Positions 1 through 9,361 of a stretch of 23,907 nucleotides of DNA are shown here, piece by piece. The stretch's first letter is position 1. Each line of letters begins with the position of its first letter. The notes below the pieces were generated by a model that was not told the DNA's origin, did no database searches, and saw only the letters and a program-made list of their open reading frames with translations. The position numbers and the translations under genes were made by a program. The stretch covers positions 1 through 23,907 of the forward strand of contig CAVINP010000021.1 in assembly GCA_963643985.1 (NCBI GenBank), written 5' to 3'. This stretch comes from SFTH01 sp963643985 (GTDB lineage Bacteria; Bacillota; Clostridia; Christensenellales; Aristaeellaceae).

Positions 1-2
1 AC

Positions 3-320
3 AACTCCAAGGGCATGGATGAGGACGAACTGACCATGCTGGCGCTCGATTGCGGCGCAGACGATGTAGAGGTGGGCGAGGACGCTGCCGTGATCTACAC
101 CGACCCCAATGACTTCTCCACCGTGCGCGACAAGCTGGAAGAGGCCGGTTGCACCTTCCTGTCGGCAGAGCGCGAAATGGTGCCCAGCACGACCGTGGCA
201 CTGCCGGACGAAGAATCCGTGGCCAAGGTGCAGCGACTGATTGACTGGCTGGAGGATTATGACGATACTCAGGCCGTCTATCACGATGCGGAGCTGCCCG
301 AGGAAGAAGAGGAAGAATAA
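3..320 (+). CDS. yebC: YebC/PmpR-family protein, C-terminal part (5' end outside window)
   Basis: The reading frame is already open at the window start and ends with TAA at 318-320, leaving about 105 codons. The visible part matches the C-terminal half of YebC/TACO1 proteins: an acidic DEDEL helix, the stretch YTDPNDFSTVRDKLEEAG, then the family-typical PSTTV segment and a final YHDAELPEE followed by a run of glutamates. Family members bind DNA as transcription regulators (PmpR) or help ribosomes through difficult sequences such as polyproline; which applies here cannot be decided from a C-terminus. The gene is followed at once by a terminator and converges on the long minus-strand operon. 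The start, promoter and N-terminal domain lie outside the window. Recognition is by sequence pattern and is firm. Confidence 0.93.
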   Translation, partial: NSKGMDEDELTMLALDCGADDVEVGEDAAVIYTDPNDFSTVRDKLEEAGCTFLSAEREMVPSTTVALPDEESVAKVQRLIDWLEDYDDTQAVYHDAELPEEEEEE

Positions 321-330
321 TCAAAGAAAA

Positions 331-370
331 GAGTCGGCCTTTCCGTTTGGATCGGTCGACTTTTTTTATT
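331..370. terminator. Bidirectional intrinsic terminator between yebC and the minus-strand operon
   Basis: The arms AGTCGGCC (332-339) and GGTCGACT (354-361) pair with one G-U wobble around a 14-base loop. On the plus strand the stem runs straight into a T tract (361-367), which suits termination of yebC. On the minus strand it is followed by a CT/T-rich stretch just past the stop of the small exported-protein gene, so it probably ends that operon too. Its position between two converging genes supports a dual role. Confidence 0.8.
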
Positions 371-861
371 TATTCCACATCCGCTTCGATGACAGCGGAG
401 GTGGAGTCCTCGTATTCGTGTGTCCAGCTGACATAATCCGATGCACTGTATTCCGACTTGACGTCTCCCCAGCTCATGCAGCCGTAGCCGTTGAAGCTGC
501 TGCCGTCCTCGGAGGTAAGCACCAGTGTCTCAACGCCTGAACTGCCGGGTTCACTGACCGGCACGGCGACCTTCCACACGCGCCCCGTCCAGTAGGCCAC
601 GACGTAGCGTGTCTGCGGATCGGAGTCTGAGAGGTTGGAGAAATTGCCCTTGGCAAAGCGTTCCCATTCATCTGCGCTCGGCGAGACATCCGAGAAAGGC
701 AGGTTCGTGACGATCTTGTCATAAGAACCCGAGGCCAGGCAGGTGATTGTGGCCTTGGCGTAATCGAACAGGCTCTCGGAGAGCTTCGGCACGGCCAATG
801 CGTTTCCGAGGAGCGCCGAAAGCATCAGGGCAACCATAACAATACATATCTTTCTCTTCAT
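370..861 (-). CDS. Small exported protein of unknown function
   Basis: I do not recognise this 163-residue protein. The chosen ATG at 861 begins a textbook signal peptide: MKRK, a hydrophobic core over residues 5-19, then ALA at 21-23 as a likely signal peptidase I site. An upstream ATG in frame (939) would add 26 polar residues in front of the signal and overlap holA, so it is less likely. GAGAGG lies about 9 bases before the chosen start. The mature part is about 140 residues, acidic, rich in Ser, Tyr and Trp, with segments such as TRYVVAYWTGRVWKVAVPV and a C-terminus ending in alternating Val/Glu/Asp that looks beta-rich. No lipobox is visible; the cysteines are in the mature chain. It is the last gene of the operon, 50 bases after holA and directly before the shared terminator. 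Being cotranscribed with replication genes does not reveal its role. Confidence 0.72.
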   Translation of the reverse strand: MKRKICIVMVALMLSALLGNALAVPKLSESLFDYAKATITCLASGSYDKIVTNLPFSDVSPSADEWERFAKGNFSNLSDSDPQTRYVVAYWTGRVWKVAVPVSEPGSSGVETLVLTSEDGSSFNGYGCMSWGDVKSEYSASDYVSWTHEYEDSTSAVIEADVE

Positions 862-910
862 ACCGGACAACCTCTCAATACATTTCTCCCTGTTAGACGC
901 AGTATCGCGC

Positions 911-1936
911 TTAAAAGTTGCGCTTTTTCGGCATGACAAGTTTAAACATTAGTGCATTCAGTGCTGCTTTTCCGTCTGTTTTGCCGGACTTGGCATCAAA
1001 ATCGACTTCGACGCAGGCCTGAAAGCGTTCCTCGAGGGCCGTGGCCGGAATGCTGCGAACCTGCCGGGCGATGGCTTTCGTGCGGTAGGGATTCGTTATA
1101 CCCAGCATTTTGCCGACATCCATAATATTTCTGCCTTCGTCCAGCGCCAGTTTGATGTGCATATCCAGCCGCAACTGGTTTTCAAACATATTGATCAGCT
1201 GCACATGGCTTGAGCCGTTTTTCAGTTCATCATTGAGCACGGCCGTGGCCGTGGAAAGATCGCCCGCCAGCAACTTATCCAGTATCATGAAGACATTGTA
1301 TTCCGGCGAGGGCGAGACGATCTTCTGCACGTCCGCCACGCTGATCTGCGGTGCGTCTCCGACATACGAGACCAGCTTTTTAAGCTCGGTTTCCAGACGC
1401 CTCAGATCACTGCCGGCCATCTGCTGCATGACTTCGACGGCATCTCTGTCCATCTTTTTTCCCTGCGGTTTGAGCTTGGCGTTGCACCACTTCAAAAGCT
1501 CCGCACCTTTGATATCACCGAATGCGATTTGCCCCGGCAGCGCATTCAGTGCCTTGGTAAGCTTCTTGTTCCCGTCCGCCTCCACGGTCATGTAGAATAC
1601 CAGTATGTTGCTCTCGGGTGCATTTTTGAGCCAGGCGATCATCCGTTCGGCATCCTGTTCGTCGCTCTTGCCCTTAGCAAGCAGAGGTGCCCAGTCGCGT
1701 ACGATGGTGATACGGTGATCGCACATCACGGGAAAAGTCTCTGCGGCAGATATGATGTCCTTTGCGGAGACATTTTCGAGCGTCAGCTCATTCAACGCTT
1801 CCAGACCCGCAGGCAGGCAGGCTGCGCGAAGCTTGTCAAGGGCCTCACGCTTCAGATATTCCTGAGGGCCGGTAAAGAAATAGACACGCTCGAATTTTCC
1901 GCTCTTGACAGCCTTGTCGAATTCAGCTCCTGTCAT
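911..1936 (-). CDS. holA: DNA polymerase III delta subunit (clamp-loader subunit)
   Basis: The delta subunit opens the beta sliding clamp during clamp loading by the replicase. The 341-residue product has the family's usual length and pattern: an N-terminal segment ERVYFFTGPQEYLKREALDK (about residues 16-35), a TIVRDW motif ending the first domain strand, the middle domain VEVMQQMAGSDLRRLETELK and a C-terminal helical collar with FKLVMPKK near the end. Two ATG codons compete. GGAGG at 1943-1947 directly abuts the ATG at 1942 but sits 6 bases before the ATG at 1936, so 1936 is chosen. Longer in-frame starts up to 2044 would run through comEC. The start overlaps the comEC end by 14 bases, indicating translational coupling. 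Identification rests on pattern and on the common comEC-holA adjacency in Bacillota. Confidence 0.93.
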   Translation of the reverse strand: MTGAEFDKAVKSGKFERVYFFTGPQEYLKREALDKLRAACLPAGLEALNELTLENVSAKDIISAAETFPVMCDHRITIVRDWAPLLAKGKSDEQDAERMIAWLKNAPESNILVFYMTVEADGNKKLTKALNALPGQIAFGDIKGAELLKWCNAKLKPQGKKMDRDAVEVMQQMAGSDLRRLETELKKLVSYVGDAPQISVADVQKIVSPSPEYNVFMILDKLLAGDLSTATAVLNDELKNGSSHVQLINMFENQLRLDMHIKLALDEGRNIMDVGKMLGITNPYRTKAIARQVRSIPATALEERFQACVEVDFDAKSGKTDGKAALNALMFKLVMPKKRNF

Positions 1937-4304
1937 TTTCATCCTCCGAGGGGCAGTATTGTTCCACGCAGATTTCGTCGTCCTTGAAGCGGACGGTGAT
2001 TGCACCGCTGTGATCGGTTCGATAGACATCAATTCCGCGCTCATCCAGCAGTTCCAGGCACTCCTTGCGCGGGTGGCCGTAGGTGTTGTAGCCCACGGAT
2101 ATGATCGCCACTTCGGGGTCGATCATATCCAGCAGCTCCGAGGTGAGCGCATCCTTGGCCCCGTGGTGCGCAATTTTCAGCACCGTGCAATTCTCGGCAA
2201 CTTTTTTTACCTGTTTTGCGGGGGCATCTCCGCAGAAGAGCAGGGAATGCTCTTTGTTGGATATGCGCAGTACCATAGAGTTTTCATTCGCCGAGCCTGC
2301 CGGAAATCCTGCCGTCGGCGCGAGTACATCGGCAAAAGTTTCTCCCGCAAGTTCTATTTGAGACCCGGCATCGAGCACGACAATCTCCACTCCCATTTCC
2401 TCGGCCGCATTGAGCGCCACCGATACGGATTCGGCAATTTCAAACGTGTCCGTATCCGCAGGGATATAGATCGTCTCAGGCGTACACAGATCAAGTATGT
2501 CCTGAAGGCCGCCGGTATGGTCGGCGTGCAGGTGCGACAGGAAGATGGCCTTCGGACGATAGTTCATAGCGCTCAGGTAGTCGCCGATGGGCGAATAGTC
2601 ATCGCCCGTGTCCACAAGATAAACCTCGCCGCCGCTGCGTATGACCGCGCAATCCGCCTGATCCGCATCCAGATACACTACGCTGAAGCCATATGTCGTG
2701 AGATGGGCGCAGAAATTGGCAACGGGAATGGCGAGTATGACCGTCAGGGGCAGAAAACGCCGCAATGCCGGCTTGAGTTTGGACAGATCGGAGGAGAGCA
2801 GGCATATGACGATGCAAATCAGCGTCAGCCATAGCGGGAAGCGTGCCACGCGTATGCTTGCAAGTGGCAGATCTGCAAAGAAAGCCACACAGCTGTTGAG
2901 CAGTGAAAACATGTGATCGGCGATCAGGGCCACAAAGGGAATGCCGCTGAGCAGGCCCAGGAACGCAATGATGAAGGCGACCATGGCGAGCGGCACAGCG
3001 ATCAGATTTACAGCAAAGGAGGCTGCGGGCTGGGCGCCGAAGGAATGGATAATCGCAGGCAGTATCGCCAGCTGCGCCGCAGCCGTGGCCGCCACTGAGC
3101 TCAGCAGCCAGCGCGGCAGACGGCGCGTGAGAAGTGCCTTCATGCCATGCTCCGTGGGCTTGATTTTGGGCACATGCAGCAGCGCGGACATGGGAGATGT
3201 GAGCAATATGATGCCCGCTGATGCGCCGTAGGAGAGTACAAAGCCCGTATCCAGTATTGCCTCGGGGCGTACGAGCAGGTAGAGAAGCATCGCTGTACAC
3301 AGCCTTGTCGGGCTGTCAGAGTAGCGCCCGAGCAGCGGAGCGGCCTGAAATACGATATACATCAGTATGGCACGCGTCAGCGAAGCAGAATAGCCGGTCA
3401 GCAGGCCGTAGACGCACAGAAGTGCAAGAGTGATCCCGAATGAGGATTTTCGCCCCAGGAAGCGGCCAAGCAGCAGCGACAGGACACCGGCGAGCACGCT
3501 GATGTGCATGCCTGAGATGGCCAGGAGGTGCGCTGCGCCGGACTTGCTGTAGTTTTCGCGCTCCTCCTCACTGAGTCTGCTGCGATCGCCGATCAGAAAA
3601 CTGCGTGCAATGGCGGAATTGCTCGGGAACAGCTTGTCCACGCGTTCTCCGATCGACTCCCGAAACAGCTTTCGCCGATCCGAGAGCGTGAGCCTGCCTT
3701 CCGTGAGCATCATGTCGCCGACCTTGGCCGTGGCATAGCCGCGCAGACCGTTCAGACGCAGATAGTTCGAAAAATTGAACTGGCCGGGGTTGGTGCTCTC
3801 GTCCGCACGCCAGATGTGCGCCGTGCATTCGATATGGTCACCGATTTGGGGCTGCAGGAGGAGCTGTGCATCGTCATCCGTGCCGCATCTCAGATATACG
3901 CGCAATCGCCCCGATGCGGCCTCACCGTTGAGTGTGACACCTTCTATGACGCAGACGGTTCGTTCCTTTTCTTCATTGTAGAGCGGTATATCGCAGATCC
4001 GTCCGCTGAGCTGTGCTCCCGTCTGATCGGGCAGAGGTTCGGTTTTATGCCATGAGACATTAAAGCGCAGTGCGCCCAGCGGCAGCATGCACAGTATCAG
4101 CAAAAACGGCAGGCACCTGCGCAACCTGAAGGCACAGACAAGCGCAAGGAACAGCGTGGCCCCCAGAACGGTCAGGGACAGGCAGGCAGGCAGATTCAGG
4201 GCATAGCAAAGTATGCAGCCGAGCATATAGCTTACGGCTGCCGCCACGAGCGGTCGCGTGCGAATAAGCCGCGCCAACAGGCCGGTCTGTGCCATGCTTT
4301 TCAT
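1923..4304 (-). CDS. comEC: ComEC/Rec2-type DNA uptake channel with C-terminal metallo-beta-lactamase domain
   Basis: ComEC forms the inner-membrane channel through which single-stranded DNA enters during natural transformation; its C-terminal domain is thought to degrade the non-transported strand. The 793-residue protein has the full layout: N-terminal membrane segments (about 15-80), a soluble OB-like region (about 95-200) with NPGQFNFSNYLRLNG, a competence domain with the hallmark HLLAISGMHISVLAG (259-273) and many membrane helices up to about 535, and a beta-lactamase-fold domain (about 540-785) with DTG (565-567), HLHADH (591-596), CGDAP and IAHHG. The motif that usually reads like DVGQGD is D-A-D-Q-A-D here (546-551), a clear deviation although the metal ligands look intact. 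The start is 5 bases after the upstream gene's stop without a strong Shine-Dalgarno site, so translation is probably coupled. Other late competence genes are not in the window, so active transformation cannot be claimed. Confidence 0.92.
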   Translation of the reverse strand: MKSMAQTGLLARLIRTRPLVAAAVSYMLGCILCYALNLPACLSLTVLGATLFLALVCAFRLRRCLPFLLILCMLPLGALRFNVSWHKTEPLPDQTGAQLSGRICDIPLYNEEKERTVCVIEGVTLNGEAASGRLRVYLRCGTDDDAQLLLQPQIGDHIECTAHIWRADESTNPGQFNFSNYLRLNGLRGYATAKVGDMMLTEGRLTLSDRRKLFRESIGERVDKLFPSNSAIARSFLIGDRSRLSEEERENYSKSGAAHLLAISGMHISVLAGVLSLLLGRFLGRKSSFGITLALLCVYGLLTGYSASLTRAILMYIVFQAAPLLGRYSDSPTRLCTAMLLYLLVRPEAILDTGFVLSYGASAGIILLTSPMSALLHVPKIKPTEHGMKALLTRRLPRWLLSSVAATAAAQLAILPAIIHSFGAQPAASFAVNLIAVPLAMVAFIIAFLGLLSGIPFVALIADHMFSLLNSCVAFFADLPLASIRVARFPLWLTLICIVICLLSSDLSKLKPALRRFLPLTVILAIPVANFCAHLTTYGFSVVYLDADQADCAVIRSGGEVYLVDTGDDYSPIGDYLSAMNYRPKAIFLSHLHADHTGGLQDILDLCTPETIYIPADTDTFEIAESVSVALNAAEEMGVEIVVLDAGSQIELAGETFADVLAPTAGFPAGSANENSMVLRISNKEHSLLFCGDAPAKQVKKVAENCTVLKIAHHGAKDALTSELLDMIDPEVAIISVGYNTYGHPRKECLELLDERGIDVYRTDHSGAITVRFKDDEICVEQYCPSEDENDRS
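1943..1947 (-). promoter_or_regulatory. Ribosome binding site deciding the holA start
   Basis: GGAGG on the minus strand touches the ATG at 1942 but lies six bases from the ATG at 1936. The spacing selects the second ATG as the start, two codons later than the first. Confidence 0.7.
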
Positions 4305-4309
4305 ATATT

Positions 4310-5014
4310 TCAGATTTCGTAGCTTTCGCCGCGGACGCAGAAGCGGGCATTTTCAAAGACTGTCTTTGCCTCGTTTTCCAGTGCCTTGGGGTCATATCTG
4401 GGATTGAGGTGTGTCAGCAGCAACCGTTTAACCTCCGCTGCCTTGGCCAGACGGCCGCAACCGAGCGCCGACAGATGCGGCGACTTCTCGCCCCAGTCTG
4501 CATCGCTCAGGCCCGCATCGGCCAGAAGCAGGTCCGCGCCGCGTGCAAAGTCTGCCAGTCCGTCCACCTCGTTCGTGTCGCCGGTATAGACGAATGCATG
4601 CCCGCCGCACTCTATGCGCATGGCCCAACTCTCCACGGGATGGCGAACCGGGAAATAGCGGATCTGCATATCGCCGATCTGCCTGTCTTCCATGCCGCGC
4701 AGCACATAGCAGGGCACGTCGAGCAGGGCACGAACGTTCGCAGGGGTCTCGGGCGCATACACGCGCAGACGATCGCGTGGATTGAACTGCAGCGCATACT
4801 GCATAGGCAGCATATCGCTCATGTGGTCATAGTGCAGGTGGCTGAGAATCACCGCATCCAGCTGCGAAAAGGCGATGTGGTGCTGCATCTTGGCGAGCAC
4901 ACCCGTGCCGCACTCAATCAGTATATGTGTCTTTTCACTCTCAAGAAGATAGCCCGAGCACGCGCCGTTGGGCGTGGGATAGGGGCCACGATTGCCCAGA
5001 ATCGTAAGCTTCAT
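4310..5014 (-). CDS. Metallo-beta-lactamase-fold hydrolase, YhfI/RNase Z-like
   Basis: This 234-residue protein is a single metallo-beta-lactamase domain. It begins KLTILGNRGPYPTPNGACSG, typical of the RNase Z/YhfI branch, then shows the metal-binding HLHYDH (59-64), a later PVRHPVESW histidine, YTGDTN with the bridging aspartate, and a C-terminal LLLTHLNP histidine. It is shorter than true RNase Z (about 300 residues) and I see no inserted exosite arm of the tRNA 3'-processing enzyme, so the YhfI-like hydrolase class of unknown substrate is more likely. AGGAGG (5025-5030) lies 10 bases before the ATG and overlaps the polC stop codon. It is followed after 5 bases by comEC, which carries its own domain of the same fold. 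Family assignment is firm; substrate is unknown. Confidence 0.85.
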   Translation of the reverse strand: MKLTILGNRGPYPTPNGACSGYLLESEKTHILIECGTGVLAKMQHHIAFSQLDAVILSHLHYDHMSDMLPMQYALQFNPRDRLRVYAPETPANVRALLDVPCYVLRGMEDRQIGDMQIRYFPVRHPVESWAMRIECGGHAFVYTGDTNEVDGLADFARGADLLLADAGLSDADWGEKSPHLSALGCGRLAKAAEVKRLLLTHLNPRYDPKALENEAKTVFENARFCVRGESYEI

Positions 5015-5029
5015 ATAAGTGGTTCCTCC

Positions 5030-8000
5030 TTAGGTTCCGAATTCGAACAGCGTCACCTGGCTGGTTTCGGGCATATCGTTGAGGCAGCCGCAAAGGCGCA
5101 GGGCTTCAACCGTGCTCTTGGCCACGCCACGCCGCACCATGTCGTCCTGCGAGATAAACAGACCGCCCTCGCGCGCCGCCACCAGTGCCTCTGCAGCGGA
5201 CTTACCGATGCCCGGCAGGGAGTTGATGGGCGGCAGTATGCGCCCGCTCTCTTCGTCGATCATATAGTCCGAGGCGGCAGAGGTGTAGATGTCGATGGGC
5301 TTGATATGCACGCCGCGCAGGTTCATCTCAATCAGCATTTCCAGTATCGTGTTCTCGTCTTCCTTGGTGGCGGTCAGCTCGTTCTTGTCCAGCGCCTTGA
5401 TGGCCTCGATCATGCCGCGCAGTTCATCCACGTTTTCCGTACACATGCGCGAGGCGTCAAAGCTCTCGGCATTGCGTGAGAGATAACAGCAATAGTAGGC
5501 TGCAGGGTAGAAGATCTTGAAATAGGCGATTCTCAGTGCCATCGTGACGTAGGCCACGGCGTGCGCACGCGGGAACATATACTTGATCTTCTTGCAGCTG
5601 TCGATGTACCATGCGGGTGCATCCACCGCCTGTATGGCCTCTTCCATTTCCGGCTTGAGACCCTTGCCCTTGCGGACGGATTCCATCGTCTTGAAGGCGA
5701 TCTCGTTGTCGACACCCATGGCGATCAGCGCATTCATGATGTCGTCTCGGGTGCAGATGCATTCCTTCAGCGGCACGCCGGCCTTGACCAGATCCGAAGC
5801 ATTGCCCAGCCACACGTCCGTGCCGTGCGAAAGGCCGGATATGCGGATCAGCTCTTCCATGGAGGTCGGTTTGGTTTCCTCCAGCATGCCGCGTACAAAC
5901 TTTGTGCCGAACTCCGGAACACCGAGCGTGCCCGTCTTGGATATACCCAGCTGTTCCTGAGTGATGCCCAGCGCCTCCGTGCCCGAGAAGAGCGATATGA
6001 TCTTGGCGAACACTTCCGGATCGTGCAGCGGCACCTTCTGCGGTGCTATGCCCGTCATGTCCTGCAGCTTGCGCAGCATGGTCGGGTCATCGTGACCCAG
6101 CACATCCAGTTTGACCAGCACATCATGCATGGACGAGAAGTCAAAGTGTGTGGTGATGGTGTCGGTGGTCATATCGTTGGCCGGATGCTGTATGGGTGTA
6201 AACTGGAATATCGAGTATTCCTTGGGCAGCACGACCATGCCGGCCGGATGCTGACCCGTCGTGCGTGCCACGCCCGTGATGCCGTTGGCCAGGCGCTGCT
6301 TCTCGGCATTGCTGATCGACAGACCGCGCTTCTCGGCATACTTGAGTACATAGCCGTACGCCGTCTTTTCGGCGACGGTGCCGATGGTGCCTGCACGATA
6401 GCAGTATTCCGCACCGAAGAGCTCTTTGATATAGTTGTGCGCCACAGGCTGGTATTCGCCTGAGAAGTTCAGGTCGATATCGGGCACCTTGTTGCCCTTG
6501 AAGCCCAGAAAGACCTCGAAGGGAATGTTGAAACCGTCACGCCCCATTTCCGTGCCGCACTCGGGGCACTTCTTGGGCGGCAGGTCGATGCCGGTGGCAT
6601 ATTCGCTCGGCACATCGAATTCGTAGTGCTTGCATTTGGGGCAGATGTAGTGCGCGGGCAGCGAGTTGACCTCCGTTATTCCCGAAAGGAAGGCCACAAA
6701 GGACGAGCCGACAGAGCCTCGGCTGCCGACGATGTAGCCGTCCGAGAGTGACTTGGCCACCAGTTTGACTGCGATCATGTACAGCGTGGAAAAGCCGTAG
6801 CCTATGATAGATCCAAGCTCCTTGTCGATGCGCTTTTGTACGATCTCCGGCAGCGGATCACCATAGATCCGGATGGCCTTGTTCATTGTCAGCGTGCGCA
6901 GTTCGTGCTCCGCCTCCGGCCAGTAGGGCTGGAAGGTCTCTTTGCCCTCGGGATGGGGCAGGAAGACGTGCAGTTCACCCACACGGTCGGCAATGGCGTT
7001 CGTGTTTTCGATGACCACGCGCCGCGCAGTCTCTTCGCCCAGATAGGCAAACTCCGCCAGCATGTCATCGGTCGTTCTGAAGTACAGCGGCGGCTGGAAG
7101 TCCGCATCGTCAAAGCCTTTGCTGTCCAGCAGCACGGCTCTGAAGATTGCGTCGTTCGGTTCCTTGAAGTGCACGTCACCCGTTGCGCACACGGGAATAT
7201 TCAGTTCCTCACCCAGACGGACGATTTTGCGGTTGAAGTCGCGCAAACCTTCGTCATCGGCGACCGTGCCCTCGCGCTTGAGGAATTCGTTGTTGCCGAT
7301 GGGCTGAATCTCCAGATAGTCGTAAAAGCGTGCGATCTTTTTGACCGTATCGTCGTCGCGCCCGTCCAGAATCGCGCGGAACAGCTCGCCGGCCTCGCAC
7401 GCACTGCCGATGATCAGGCCTTCGCGGTACTTCTGTATCAGGCTGCGCGGTATGCGCGGCGTGCGATAGAAGTAGTTGAGGTGGCCTTCGCTGACGAGAC
7501 GGTAAAGATTCTCCATGCCCTTCTGGCTGCACGCCAGCAGTATAATGTGATAAGCGTGCTTGCTTGCATCCGTCGGATAACAGGTGTTGATTTCCGAGAG
7601 CAGATGAATGCTCTTCTGAGCACGCAGATCGGCCAGCGTCTTGAGAAGCACCAGGCTCGTGGCGCGGGCATCATGCACGGCGCGGTGTGCATTGGCCAGA
7701 GAAATGCCCAGTTGCTTGCAGACGTTGCCCAGTTTGTGGTTTTTGAAGTTCGGATACTGGTTGCGCACGAGCGAGAGCGTGTCCACAATGGGATAGGCAA
7801 ACGACAGTCCCGCCGTACGGAAGGCGCGTCTGAAGAAGGAAATATCAAAGGACGCATTGTGCGCCACCAGTACCGCGCCCCTGCAGAATTCTGCAAAGGC
7901 CGGCAGAACATCCATTAGCTTCGGCTTGCCGCTGAGCATATTGGCCGTGATGCCGGTCAGCTTCGCAACTTCTTCGGGTATGGGGCGCCCGGGGTCGATC

Positions 8001-9361
8001 AGTTCGGAGAACTCCGCGACTTCGACACCGTTTTCGATGCGCACCGCACCGATCTCGATGATCTCGTCCGCATGCTTGTTCAGCCCTGTGGTCTCTACGT
8101 CGAGCACGACATATACGGCGCTGTCCAGATTGACATCCGCGCCGCCCTCGACGATGCTCGCGTCGTCGTCGATCAGGTAGCCCTCGCAGCCGGGGATCAG
8201 CTTGATACCGTTCTTCTTGGCCGCACCGAAGGCCTCCGGAAAGGCCTGAACCACGCCGTGATCCGTGATGGCAATCGCCTTGTGTCCCCACTTGGCAGCC
8301 TGCTTGATCAGATCGGTGGGGGATGCGCAGGCATCCATGGTCGAGAAGGTGGTATGCAGATGCAGTTCCACGCGCTTTTCATCGCTCAGGTCACGGCGCA
8401 CGGGCTTCTCTGCAGGAGAAATGTCTGTCACCATCATGATCATTTCGTGCTTGAAATCGTCGTAGCGATAGCTGCCGCGAGCCGTGACCCAGTTGCCGTC
8501 CTTGAGCGCAGCCGAGAGTGCATCCGCCTGTGCCTGTATGGATTTGGCGTTGTCGTCGCCGCCGCGACGGCTGCCCAGAAAAAGCTTGCAGTTGATCGAG
8601 GAAGTATTGTCGGACATGGAGAAGCTGATGATCCTTGTCTGTCCGTTCTTTGCCTCGCGCATTTCAAAGGCCGAGACCTCGCCGCGCACCGTCAGGCGGC
8701 CGATATCCTCGGTGATTTCGCGCATCTCGATCACGGGATCGTGGATGGGCTTGCCGTAGATCATATCGCCCGCCGGTGCCTGCTTCTTTTCCGGATCGAT
8801 GTTCTTGGCGGTGTCCATTGCCATCAGCTCGGCCTCGCGCGCACGCGCCGCCTTGATGGCCTGAATGCGTTTCTCATCATCGCCTGTGACGCGGATGCGC
8901 ACGGCGGCCTCGATGCCGAACAGCTCCCTGAGATAGGTTTCAAGCTGTTTGTCCGCGCCGCTGGAGCGAAGGCAGGCTGCACCCTCCTTGCCGGCAACGT
9001 AGAGCGTCAGCTGTCCGTTTTCAAGCTGCCAGGCGCCATCCTCCCAGTCCAGAAAATGCACGGCTCCCGGAAACTCGTGCGTGAGCAGTTCCCGAAGCAG
9101 GGGAGTGGCCACGGCAATGTTGTCATACACACGCTGTCTGAGATCCGGATAACGCAGTTCCACCTTCAGAGCCACGCTCGGGAAGGCGGAACGCATTGTC
9201 TTTTCCAGACGCTTGCGATCATTTCTTTTCAGAATCCGCGCAGCATGAAAGCGCACCGACATTTCGCCCGTGCGCTTGGATATGGATACGCGTGCCAGCG
9301 CGAGTGCATCCGCCAGATCCGGCGTTTCACGTGCAATGAGATCTCTCCAGAGTTCAGCCAT
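5030..9361 (-). CDS. polC: PolC-type DNA polymerase III alpha subunit with built-in proofreading exonuclease
   Basis: PolC is the essential replicative polymerase of low-GC Gram-positive bacteria. The 1443 residues show all expected parts in order: N-terminal domain (1-200), OB fold (about 210-320), the start of the PHP domain with VELHLHTTFSTMDA (331-344), an inserted DEDD exonuclease with DVETTG (421-426), HNASFD (501-506) and HRAVHDA (559-565), the rest of PHP, the polymerase core with GSRGSVGSSFVA (879-890), a zinc site formed by C907, C910, C932 and C935, the catalytic PDIDLNF (960-966) and LDVLGHDDPTM (1085-1095), and near the C-terminus a helix-hairpin-helix SLPGIGKSAAEAL. Length is normal for PolC and no lesion is visible. 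Start and ispG stop overlap as TAATG, with GAGG 7 bases upstream, so translation is coupled to ispG. The presence of PolC is the strongest taxonomic marker for Bacillota here. Confidence 0.98.
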   Translation of the reverse strand: MAELWRDLIARETPDLADALALARVSISKRTGEMSVRFHAARILKRNDRKRLEKTMRSAFPSVALKVELRYPDLRQRVYDNIAVATPLLRELLTHEFPGAVHFLDWEDGAWQLENGQLTLYVAGKEGAACLRSSGADKQLETYLRELFGIEAAVRIRVTGDDEKRIQAIKAARAREAELMAMDTAKNIDPEKKQAPAGDMIYGKPIHDPVIEMREITEDIGRLTVRGEVSAFEMREAKNGQTRIISFSMSDNTSSINCKLFLGSRRGGDDNAKSIQAQADALSAALKDGNWVTARGSYRYDDFKHEMIMMVTDISPAEKPVRRDLSDEKRVELHLHTTFSTMDACASPTDLIKQAAKWGHKAIAITDHGVVQAFPEAFGAAKKNGIKLIPGCEGYLIDDDASIVEGGADVNLDSAVYVVLDVETTGLNKHADEIIEIGAVRIENGVEVAEFSELIDPGRPIPEEVAKLTGITANMLSGKPKLMDVLPAFAEFCRGAVLVAHNASFDISFFRRAFRTAGLSFAYPIVDTLSLVRNQYPNFKNHKLGNVCKQLGISLANAHRAVHDARATSLVLLKTLADLRAQKSIHLLSEINTCYPTDASKHAYHIILLACSQKGMENLYRLVSEGHLNYFYRTPRIPRSLIQKYREGLIIGSACEAGELFRAILDGRDDDTVKKIARFYDYLEIQPIGNNEFLKREGTVADDEGLRDFNRKIVRLGEELNIPVCATGDVHFKEPNDAIFRAVLLDSKGFDDADFQPPLYFRTTDDMLAEFAYLGEETARRVVIENTNAIADRVGELHVFLPHPEGKETFQPYWPEAEHELRTLTMNKAIRIYGDPLPEIVQKRIDKELGSIIGYGFSTLYMIAVKLVAKSLSDGYIVGSRGSVGSSFVAFLSGITEVNSLPAHYICPKCKHYEFDVPSEYATGIDLPPKKCPECGTEMGRDGFNIPFEVFLGFKGNKVPDIDLNFSGEYQPVAHNYIKELFGAEYCYRAGTIGTVAEKTAYGYVLKYAEKRGLSISNAEKQRLANGITGVARTTGQHPAGMVVLPKEYSIFQFTPIQHPANDMTTDTITTHFDFSSMHDVLVKLDVLGHDDPTMLRKLQDMTGIAPQKVPLHDPEVFAKIISLFSGTEALGITQEQLGISKTGTLGVPEFGTKFVRGMLEETKPTSMEELIRISGLSHGTDVWLGNASDLVKAGVPLKECICTRDDIMNALIAMGVDNEIAFKTMESVRKGKGLKPEMEEAIQAVDAPAWYIDSCKKIKYMFPRAHAVAYVTMALRIAYFKIFYPAAYYCCYLSRNAESFDASRMCTENVDELRGMIEAIKALDKNELTATKEDENTILEMLIEMNLRGVHIKPIDIYTSAASDYMIDEESGRILPPINSLPGIGKSAAEALVAAREGGLFISQDDMVRRGVAKSTVEALRLCGCLNDMPETSQVTLFEFGT

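Noticed and set aside
1905..2834. 309-codon plus-strand frame opposite comEC and holA
   Set aside because: Antisense to two certain genes; composition is odd for a protein and no start signal is present.
4310..5014. True tRNA 3'-processing RNase Z
   Set aside because: Too short and no exosite arm is apparent; the YhfI-like hydrolase class fits better, although the fold is shared.
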